Part shown: positions 26,441-33,349 of the stretch, piece by piece | Position numbering within the stretch: position 1 is the first letter of the stretch | How the letters are laid out: each line of letters starts with the position of its first letter | NCBI GenBank assembly: GCA_027489695.1 | Contig: JAIXZK010000012.1 | Location: 1 to 33,349, forward strand | Direction: 5' to 3' | DNA from: Sphingomonadales bacterium | GTDB taxonomy: Bacteria > Pseudomonadota > Alphaproteobacteria > Sphingomonadales > Sphingomonadaceae | DNA length: 33,349 nucleotides | The notes under the pieces: model-generated | The model's database searches: none | The model's input: the letters and a program-made list of their open reading frames with translations, nothing else | Told to the model about the DNA's origin: nothing | Translations under genes and position numbers: made by a program

Positions 26441-28169
26441 TGGACGCTCTCTGTTCGGCGATGCGCGGTTCCGGCCCGCGCACCTGCAGGCGCTGGCGCA
26501 CTTCCTCGGCCGGGCCCCAATGCTGGACGCGGCCGGCGACGAGCACCAGCAGCTTGGTGGCCGCGGCCAGCACCGCGACGCGATGGGCAGCGACGATCAC
26601 CGTGGCGCCGCGCGCCCGGGCGCCGGAGATCGACGAGATCAGCGCTGCTTCGCCTTCGGCATCGAGCGCGGCATTGGGCTCGTCGAGCACGAGGATCGAC
26701 GGGTTGCCATAGAGCGCCCGGGCGAGCGCGACGCGCTGGCGCTGCCCATAGGACAGGCCCTCGCCGCCCCAGCCGACCATATGGTTGTAGCCATCGGGCA
26801 GATGGGTGACGAGCGTGTGCACCCCGGCGGCGGTCGCCGCCTCGATGACCTTGCGGTTGACCTCGTCCGGGTCCTCGCCGCGCGCCGCGGAGAAACGGGC
26901 GATGTTCTCGGCGACGGTGCCCGGCAGCAGCGCGCAATCCTGCGGCAGATAGCCGATATGCTCGGCGAGCAGTTCCTGGTCCCAGTCGCGCAGTTCCGAG
27001 CCATCGACGCGGATCTCGCCGCTGTCCGGCGTCAGCGCGCCGACAAGGACACGCATCAGGGTCGATTTGCCGGCGCCCGACGGCCCGGTGATGCCGACGA
27101 GTTCGCCGGGATCGGCCTGGATGCCGACATTGGCGAGGATCGGCGGCGCGCCCTTGGCACCCCACAGGGTGATCTGGCGTGCTTCGATCCGTCCGGCCGG
27201 CGCCGGCAGCGGGAAGGCCTTACCGCGCACCGCGCCGCTGTAGAGCTCGACGAGGTTCGACAGCGATTCGCGCGCGTCGATCATCGGCTTCCAGGCGCCG
27301 ACCAGCAGCTCGATCGGCTGCAGGGCGCGGCCCATCAGCACCGAGGCCGCGATGATCGCGCCCGAGGAAATCTCGCGCTCGACAGCGAGATAGGCGCCGA
27401 GGCCGAGGGCGAAGGACTGCAGGAACAGGCGCCAGAATTTCGCCACCGAGGAATAGCTGCCGCTGGCGAACTGGTGGCTGCTGGTCAGCCCCAGGCCCTG
27501 GCCGCGGCGATCGACATGGCGGGCGACGAGCGCCCGGCGCATGCCCTGGCTACGAACGAGTTCAGCCTGCGCCACCAGCCGCTCCTGCTCGCCATAAGAC
27601 ATGGAAAGCGTGCGGGTAGCGGCCTTGGTCGCTTCGCGGGTGGCGCGTTCGTTGAGGATGGTGATGCCGAGCAGCACGGCAGCGCCGATGATGACGGCGA
27701 CGCCCAGCACCCAGTGCAGCAGGAAGGCGACCAGCACATAGACCGGCGTCCAGGGGATATCCATCAGCGCGATCGCCGGCGGGCCGGAGAAGGCCTGGCG
27801 CACGGTATCGAAGTCGCGCATCACCTGCGGCGCCCGGCCGCCGCGCGCCATGCGCAAGGCGTGATCGAGGATGTCGCGGCTGAGCAGCTTGTCGAGGCGC
27901 AGGCCGGCGCGGATCATGATGCGGCTGCGGATACCGTCCAGCGCCGCCAGCGTGCCGAGCGCGAAGGCGACGACGATGGTCAGCCAAACGAGGGTGAGGA
28001 TGCCGCCGGTGGTGACGACGCGGTCATAGACCTGCATCATGAACAGCGTCGGCGCGAGATAGAGGATGTTGATCAGCGCCGACAGCCAGGCCGCCAGCCG
28101 CAGATGCTCCCCGCAGGCGCGGCCCGCTGCCTCGAGCTCCGGCGGGATTTCAAGTCCGAAAAGGCGCAT
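26433..28169 (-). CDS. PrtD-type type I secretion system permease/ATPase (ABC exporter)
   Basis: MRLFGLEIPPELEAAGRACGEHLRLAAWLSALINILYLAPTLFMMQVYDRVV; Walker A GPSGAGKST, signature LSYGQRQRVALARAL, Walker B ILVLDEP. The track ORF starts at 28343; ATG at 28169 is preferred. 8-bp overlap with the adaptor gene. Confidence 0.94.
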   Translation of the reverse strand: MRLFGLEIPPELEAAGRACGEHLRLAAWLSALINILYLAPTLFMMQVYDRVVTTGGILTLVWLTIVVAFALGTLAALDGIRSRIMIRAGLRLDKLLSRDILDHALRMARGGRAPQVMRDFDTVRQAFSGPPAIALMDIPWTPVYVLVAFLLHWVLGVAVIIGAAVLLGITILNERATREATKAATRTLSMSYGEQERLVAQAELVRSQGMRRALVARHVDRRGQGLGLTSSHQFASGSYSSVAKFWRLFLQSFALGLGAYLAVEREISSGAIIAASVLMGRALQPIELLVGAWKPMIDARESLSNLVELYSGAVRGKAFPLPAPAGRIEARQITLWGAKGAPPILANVGIQADPGELVGITGPSGAGKSTLMRVLVGALTPDSGEIRVDGSELRDWDQELLAEHIGYLPQDCALLPGTVAENIARFSAARGEDPDEVNRKVIEAATAAGVHTLVTHLPDGYNHMVGWGGEGLSYGQRQRVALARALYGNPSILVLDEPNAALDAEGEAALISSISGARARGATVIVAAHRVAVLAAATKLLVLVAGRVQHWGPAEEVRQRLQVRGPEPRIAEQRASNG

Positions 28170-28326
28170 TCTGCTCCTGACCCCGGGATAGCCGTCGGGG
28201 AACTCCACGCTGCCGCTGGATGTTACGGCTGGAACTGCCCCGCGCTTACCCAATCGGCGGGGCGGCTGTCCACCATTGTGACATGACGATCGCGTGGCAG
28301 CGGCCCGTTCGCCGCGCCCCGTGGCC

Positions 28327-28363
28327 AAAAGGCGGCGTTGCACCGCGAAAGTGCAACGCCGCC
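28327..28363 (-). terminator. Rho-independent terminator downstream of the first RTX gene
   Basis: Minus-strand read: GGCGGCGTTGCAC-TTTCGCG-GTGCAACGCCGCC-TTTT; perfect 13-bp stem, 7-nt loop, then a T run, 16 nt past the stop of the 28379..29155 gene. Confidence 0.85.
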
Positions 28364-28378
28364 GTCATGAAACCGCAA

Positions 28379-29155
28379 TCAGAGCAGCAGGTCGGCGAGG
28401 CTGAAGCTGCCGAAGGCGACATTGTTGAGCTGGATTTCCGATTCGAAGCTGCCGTTGCTGTCGGCATCGATGCGCAGGATGGTGGCATTGCCGCCGGCGA
28501 AGGTGACGAACTGGACCTGCGCCGCGCCGATGCGCAGCGAGGTCATCACCAGCCGGTCCTCGCCGACGGCGAAATCGTTGATGACATCGCGCAGCGCGCC
28601 GAAGCCGAGATCGCCCTGGCCGCTGATGACGAAGCGATCGGCACCGGCGCCGCCGGTGAAGACGTCGCGGCCGCTGCCGCCATAGATGGTGTCATTGTCG
28701 GCGCCGCCGGTCAGCGTGTCGTTGCCGCTGCCGCCGATCAGGATGTTGGAGCCATTGCCGCCGAGCAGGACATCGGCGCCCTCGCCGCCGATCAGGCGGT
28801 CGTCGCCCTCGCCGCCGCTGAGCCGGTCGTTGCCGACGCCGCCCATCAGCAGATCGTTGCCGGCGCCGCCGGTCAGCGTGTCGTTGCCGGCGCCGCCGAA
28901 CAGCCGGTCGTCGTCGTTGCCGCCCTGCAGATTGTCGTTGCCATTGCCGCCGAGGATGGTGTCGACGCCGTTGTTGCCATTGAGCGTGTCGTTGCCGGCG
29001 TTGCCGCTGATGCTGTCGTCGCCGCCGCCGCCCTGGACATTGTCATTGCCGCGGCCGGCGTTGACGGTGTCATTGCCTTCGAGCGCGCGAATCGTGTCGT
29101 TGCCGGCGGTGCCGGACAGAGCTTGATCGTCATTCGTTCCGATAATGAGAGCCAT
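28379..29155 (-). CDS. Small RTX calcium-binding repeat protein, candidate T1SS substrate (RTX-A)
   Basis: MALIIGTNDDQALSGTAGNDTIRALEGNDTV... followed by GGxGNDxLxGG nonapeptides and a serralysin-like C-terminus (DVINDFAVGEDRLVM...), ending FSLADLLL. Start at 29155 rather than the track start 29269. Confidence 0.92.
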   Translation of the reverse strand: MALIIGTNDDQALSGTAGNDTIRALEGNDTVNAGRGNDNVQGGGGDDSISGNAGNDTLNGNNGVDTILGGNGNDNLQGGNDDDRLFGGAGNDTLTGGAGNDLLMGGVGNDRLSGGEGDDRLIGGEGADVLLGGNGSNILIGGSGNDTLTGGADNDTIYGGSGRDVFTGGAGADRFVISGQGDLGFGALRDVINDFAVGEDRLVMTSLRIGAAQVQFVTFAGGNATILRIDADSNGSFESEIQLNNVAFGSFSLADLLL

Positions 29156-29394
29156 ATCGATCTCCAAATGCTGGGGCTCCGCCGGACGAAGGCCGCGACG
29201 GTGGGGGCGCGCCGGGCCGCGATCCGGGCAGCACGCCGAAGCGCGCGCCGGAACCGGCGACTCGATCACTTAACAATGATTAACAGCGCCAAAAGACAGT
29301 GATATTATGATTTTGTGACAGCGATCGCGGAACCTTGGGAAAAGGTGCGCAACTGGACGCCAATTTCCGGCAATTCGCGCCGGATGCGCAACGA

Positions 29395-30018
29395 TCAGGG
29401 CGCTGTGATCGTCGCGGAACAGTCGCCGAGATAGACCCGGGCAAGATTATAGCCGAGAGAATAGGACGAAAAGGTCATGAACAACCGGAACTTCTGCTGC
29501 GCCGCATCGAGCGGCGTCACGATCATGACGTGAATCTGCTTTCCATCCACATCGGTTGCAATTTCCACCCGCTCCGGCCAGCGATCGACCACCCGGCTGA
29601 ACTGTTTCGGCACATCGGCGAGCAGATTGTCGGGATCTGACTCGATTCGCGTCAGCGCGGAGGTCGATTCGGGGGTCTCGAAGGCCTCGGGCGGCAGGCC
29701 GGTGCGCACGACGATCGGACCGAGGTGCAGCACCAGCGGGTGCGATCCTTCGAATTTCAGCTCGGAATAATCCTGGACCTTGCCGGTATCGACATTGGTG
29801 ACCCGGCGCATGTCGCAACGCAGCAGCCGATCCGGGTGCATCGGCGCGGCCGCGCTGGCTGCGGCGGCGGGCGATGCCGCGGCCGGCGCGGCGGCCGGTG
29901 CGGCAATGGCCTCGACGCGTGGCGATGCGATGGCTGGCAACAGGCCGCCGCCCAGCATTGTCGCAAGCATCAGACCGAGGCCGCAACGGCGGCGAAACAC
30001 AAAACCGGACAAGATCAT
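29395..30018 (-). CDS. Exported protein of unknown function between the two RTX genes
   Basis: 207 aa; signal-like N-terminus MILSGFVFRRRCGLGLMLATMLGGGLLPAIAS, Ala/Pro linker, compact domain LLRCDMRRVTNVDTGKVQDYSELKFEGSHPLVLHLGPIVVRTG...ARVYLGDCSATITAP; starts 22 nt after the second RTX gene. Confidence 0.85.
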   Translation of the reverse strand: MILSGFVFRRRCGLGLMLATMLGGGLLPAIASPRVEAIAAPAAAPAAASPAAAASAAAPMHPDRLLRCDMRRVTNVDTGKVQDYSELKFEGSHPLVLHLGPIVVRTGLPPEAFETPESTSALTRIESDPDNLLADVPKQFSRVVDRWPERVEIATDVDGKQIHVMIVTPLDAAQQKFRLFMTFSSYSLGYNLARVYLGDCSATITAP

Positions 30019-30040
30019 GCCGCCCCTTGGACCGGCCCTG

Positions 30041-30913
30041 TTACAGCAGGAAGTCGCTCACCGAGATGCCGACGCCGCGCTGCACCTGGATCTCGAAATC
30101 GGCATTGCCGTCGAGGTCGAGATCGACGCCGACAATGACATTGGCGCCGGCGCGGGTGAACGACAGCCCGGCCGCCGTCGCACGGACGTAGCGCAGGTCG
30201 ATCTTGTCGACGCCGATGGCGAAATCGAGGATCTGGTCACGCTCGCCAACGCCGACGCCCGATTCGTCGGCATTGAGGAAGCGAAAGGTGTCGATGCCGG
30301 CGTTGCCGGTCAGCTTGTCGACGCCACGGCCGCCGACGATCAGATCGTCGCCGCCACCGCCCTGCAACAGGTCGTTCTCGTCGCCGCCGAGCAGCGTGTC
30401 GCGGCCTTCGCCGCCGGAAATCGTGTCGTTGCCGAAGCCGCCGAACATATAGTCATTGTCGTTGCCGCCGGAGATGCGGTCGATCTCGGCGCCGCCGAAG
30501 ATGCGATCATCGCCGTCGCCGCCGCTCAGCACATTGTTGCCATTGCCGCCGTTCAGCGTGTCGTTGCCGGCACCGCCCTGCAGATTGTCGTCGCCTTCGC
30601 CGCCGGTCAGCCGGTCATTGCCATTGCCGCCGGCGAGCGTGTCATTGTCGGCACCGCCGGTCAGCACGTCATTGCCATCATTGCCGTTCAGGCGATCGAA
30701 GCCGTTGCCGCCGCTCAGCGTGTCGTTGCCGAGACCGCCGGTCAGCGTGTCATCGCCGTCACGCCCGAAGATCGTGTCATTGCCGGCCAGGGCATTGATG
30801 TTGTCGCTGTCGAGGGTGCCGTTCAGCCGATCATTGCCGGCGGTCGGCCCGACCGGAGCCGGGGCCGCGGCCAGGGCGGCCGCCATCTGCATCACGGTAA
30901 GCTGCGCAGCCAT
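30041..30913 (-). CDS. Small RTX calcium-binding repeat protein, candidate T1SS substrate (RTX-B)
   Basis: MAAQLTVMQMAAALAAAPAPVGPTAGNDRLNGTLDSDNINALAGNDTIFGRDGDDTLTGG... RTX nonapeptides, C-terminus DQILDFAIGVDKIDL...GISVSDFLL. Confidence 0.92.
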   Translation of the reverse strand: MAAQLTVMQMAAALAAAPAPVGPTAGNDRLNGTLDSDNINALAGNDTIFGRDGDDTLTGGLGNDTLSGGNGFDRLNGNDGNDVLTGGADNDTLAGGNGNDRLTGGEGDDNLQGGAGNDTLNGGNGNNVLSGGDGDDRIFGGAEIDRISGGNDNDYMFGGFGNDTISGGEGRDTLLGGDENDLLQGGGGDDLIVGGRGVDKLTGNAGIDTFRFLNADESGVGVGERDQILDFAIGVDKIDLRYVRATAAGLSFTRAGANVIVGVDLDLDGNADFEIQVQRGVGISVSDFLL

Positions 30914-31087
30914 GGTTCAATCCCTCACACGACGCCGCCTTTGCGACGAATTTGTTACAGTAATAATGTGCTTTTGTTGCAGCCGCGTCGCTGTAATGTT
31001 ACAACGCAGCTGCCGCCGAGCATGGACACGTCGCGGCCTTCAAGAAAAGATCGCGGGTGCCGTTGTCGATTGGTAGGGGCCGATAGC

Positions 31088-31106
31088 AAAAGCGGAAGAT
31101 TTCCGC
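31088..31106 (-). terminator. Short rho-independent-like terminator after the sulfotransferase gene
   Basis: Minus-strand read: GCGGAA-ATC-TTCCGC-TTTT; 6-bp stem plus a short T run directly downstream of the stop codon. Confidence 0.5.
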
Positions 31107-31108
31107 AA

Positions 31109-31909
31109 TCATTGGCGCGCGGCAACCGGCGCATTTTCCTGCGTACCGGCCAGATTCACGAACTTTCGGTAGAGATCGTCGATGCGTTCGCGCATTTCCG
31201 GGTCGATTGCCAGCGGCGTGACCGCTCGTTGGCCGGTGGCGCCGGCGTCGATCCTGGCGAATCGGTGCGAGGTCAGCGGATCGCCGGCACCGCGCGCCTG
31301 GGCGGCGGCACGCGGCGCATAGGCATTGGCCAGCGGCGGCGACAGGCCGATCATGGCACCCACCCGCGCCAGTTCGGCATCGGGCGCCGCGGTCAAAGCC
31401 TCATAGGTCAGTGCGACGCGCCGCGTCGGCGCGAAACGCGACCAGAGCGCCAGCATCGCTTCCAGCCGCTCGGCATAATAGGCCGCCGCCTCGGCATCGC
31501 TGCCATATTCCGCCGATCCGATCGTGGCGAACAGTGCCCGGATCGATGGAATCGCCGCATCCGGCGCCCGGGCGACGAAGATCGCCCGCGCCGCGAAGAA
31601 ACCCGGCCAGGCGTCACCATCATAGCGGTTGTGCAGAATCTTGTCGAAAAGGTGCCGCGCCTGCGGCCGCCAGCTTTGCCGGCGCCACTGGTTGAGCAGC
31701 AGCACGCCGAGCGCGCCGCGGCCGCGATAGGCGACATGCGCCTCGCCATAGCCGCTCACTTCGGGCCGCGAGACCAGCACGTTCGAAAGCGCCGTCGAAC
31801 CGCAGCGCATATGGCCAATGACGAAGATCGCCCGCTCGGGCGCGCATTGCGGCAAGGTCGCGACCAGCCGCCCGGCGATCGCCTTGGCCAGCGCGGGCAC
31901 GCCGGTCAT
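31109..31909 (-). CDS. Sulfotransferase family protein
   Basis: MTGVPALAKAIAGRLVATLPQCAPERAIFVIGHMRCGSTALSNVLVSRPEVSGYGEAHVAYRG...; FVIGHMRCGSTALSNVL matches the PAPS 5'-phosphosulfate-binding loop. ATGA overlap with the upstream flippase. The track ORF (to 32956) is over-extended. Confidence 0.85.
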   Translation of the reverse strand: MTGVPALAKAIAGRLVATLPQCAPERAIFVIGHMRCGSTALSNVLVSRPEVSGYGEAHVAYRGRGALGVLLLNQWRRQSWRPQARHLFDKILHNRYDGDAWPGFFAARAIFVARAPDAAIPSIRALFATIGSAEYGSDAEAAAYYAERLEAMLALWSRFAPTRRVALTYEALTAAPDAELARVGAMIGLSPPLANAYAPRAAAQARGAGDPLTSHRFARIDAGATGQRAVTPLAIDPEMRERIDDLYRKFVNLAGTQENAPVAARQ

Positions 31910-33345
31910 GCCGGCACCCCCGGCCCGGCCAGCGCCGCCAGGGATCGCGCCAGCGGTCGCCGCACCAGCACCAGCCCGCCAATGCCGCCCGCCGCCATCG
32001 CCGCGAGCAACGCCATGGGGTGCAATGACCAGCCCGCCGCTGCCGCCAGGTCCCCGGCCAGGCGCACTGCCGCCACGGCGAGCGCCGGCGTGATCGCCAC
32101 CAGCAGCGCCGCGCCAAAGGCCGACAGCGGCGCCCCGGCGATGCGCAGCGCGCGCCGCGCATAGAGCAGCGACATGGCGAGCGCGATGACCGCTGCCGCG
32201 ATCGCCACCGGCATCGGCCCCCAGGGCGCCAGCGCCGCGCTCGCCACCACCACCGCCACTGCCACCGCGGTCTGGATCGGCAGCATGAACTTCTGCTGGT
32301 CGCCCGCCACCAGCACCGGCGTCGTCACCGCGTCGATCAGCAACAGGCTGCGCGCGAAGCAGAACACCACCACCAGCGGCGCCGCCGCATGCCATTGTTC
32401 GCCCAGCACGAAGGGCACGATGGCATCGGCCGCCAGCGCCAGCCCGGCGAGCGCCGCCCAGGCCACCGCCGCGATGCCGCCGAACATCGCCAGCCAGCCT
32501 AGGCCGGGGCCATCGCCGGCGGCGCGCCGTGCCGAAACATGGGTTTGGGCGATCTTGAGCAGCGGCTGGGCGAACAGGTCGCTCAAGGCCGAGACGATGC
32601 GCGATGCGGCGCGATAGAGCCCGGTGGCGGCCGGCGACAGCAGCAGCCCGAGCACCAGATCGGCGCCATAGCCCGATCCGAAATTGAGCAGGCTGGCGCC
32701 ATAGCGCGCCCGCGACCAGCCGAGCACGGCGCCGATCTCGGCGCGTTCCCCGGCGAGTTCGATGCGGAAGCGCCGCCCGGCGAGATAGGCCAAAGTCATC
32801 GTGCCCAGGCGCGCATAGGCATGGGCGACCAGCGCCGCCAGCCCCAGCCCGGCGAACAGGCAGCCGACCGCCACCGCCGCGCCGACGATATCGCCGAGCA
32901 CGGTGATGGCATAATAGCGGCGGACGGCGCCCTGGCGCAGCAGCAGCGCCTCGCACCAGCTCGACAAGGCAACAAGCAGGAAGGATGGCGCCAGCCGCAC
33001 CAGCAGCCAGCCGATGTCGGGGGTGCCGAACAGGCGGTCGGTGAACAGCGCGAGGACCGAGACGAGCCCCGCCATCAGCGCCGCGATGCCGAGGTTGGCG
33101 ACAAGGCAGGAAGCCGCCAGTGTAGGCGTCAGCGGCGATTTGAGCAGATATTCATAGGGCCCGACATAGAGCAGGTTGCGCGACAGATAGGAGAAGGCCA
33201 GCGCGATCGCATAGGCGCCGAATGCCGTTGTGCCGAGCATGCGGGTGGCGACGACGGTGATGCCGAGCACGGCAAGCTGGCTGACGGCGCGGGCCAGGAA
33301 GCCGATCGAGCCGCTCGCCAGGCCGGCGCGCAGCCGCGCCGTCAT
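31906..33345 (-). CDS. Polysaccharide biosynthesis flippase (Wzx/MATE-like, O-antigen/EPS)
   Basis: 479 aa polytopic protein: MTARLRAGLASGSIGFLARAVSQLAVLGITVVATRMLGTTAFGAYAIALAFSYL...VLGWSRARYGASLLNFGSGYGADLVLGLLLSPAATGLYRAASRI. Confidence 0.88.
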   Translation of the reverse strand: MTARLRAGLASGSIGFLARAVSQLAVLGITVVATRMLGTTAFGAYAIALAFSYLSRNLLYVGPYEYLLKSPLTPTLAASCLVANLGIAALMAGLVSVLALFTDRLFGTPDIGWLLVRLAPSFLLVALSSWCEALLLRQGAVRRYYAITVLGDIVGAAVAVGCLFAGLGLAALVAHAYARLGTMTLAYLAGRRFRIELAGERAEIGAVLGWSRARYGASLLNFGSGYGADLVLGLLLSPAATGLYRAASRIVSALSDLFAQPLLKIAQTHVSARRAAGDGPGLGWLAMFGGIAAVAWAALAGLALAADAIVPFVLGEQWHAAAPLVVVFCFARSLLLIDAVTTPVLVAGDQQKFMLPIQTAVAVAVVVASAALAPWGPMPVAIAAAVIALAMSLLYARRALRIAGAPLSAFGAALLVAITPALAVAAVRLAGDLAAAAGWSLHPMALLAAMAAGGIGGLVLVRRPLARSLAALAGPGVPA

Positions 33346-33349
33346 CGGC

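Noticed and set aside
24968-32164. Plus-strand ORFs 24968..26809, 26313..28286, 28220..29302 and 29780..32164
   Set aside because: Antisense to well-supported minus-strand HlyD, PrtD, RTX and sulfotransferase genes; no recognisable domains.
31910-32956. N-terminal half of the 615-aa minus ORF 31109..32956
   Set aside because: Overlaps the flippase gene in another frame; only the portion after MTGVPALAKAIAG (31909) resembles a sulfotransferase.

Overview
High-GC window, probably from a sphingomonad-like alphaproteobacterium (inferred from protein character only; no search was run). Two accessory blocks flank a housekeeping core. (1) Positions 1-19788, minus strand: a three-gene two-partner-secretion (TPS) operon joined by 4-bp ATGA overlaps. 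It encodes a TpsB/ShlB-type transporter, a giant repeat-built TpsA exoprotein of about 5,057 aa that fills about 45% of the window, and a signal-peptide-bearing CHAT-domain (caspase-fold) protein that runs off the left edge. The CHAT gene is missing from the supplied ORF track because it has no stop inside the window. (2) Core: pyrC, a class I mannose-6-phosphate isomerase-like gene, cysD and cysNC, followed by a long near-perfect inverted repeat. (3) Minus-strand type I secretion block: HlyD-type adaptor, PrtD-type ABC exporter, two small RTX-only proteins with D-x-L-L C-termini, and an exported orphan protein between them. Upstream of these, a coupled sulfotransferase and Wzx-like flippase reach the right edge. 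The best candidate for an undescribed system is the exported CHAT protease-like protein translationally coupled to a giant TpsA whose only two cysteines form a C-terminal CX6C pair followed by an Arg/Pro-rich tail. Most long plus-strand ORFs in the track are antisense artefacts of high-GC repetitive coding DNA.
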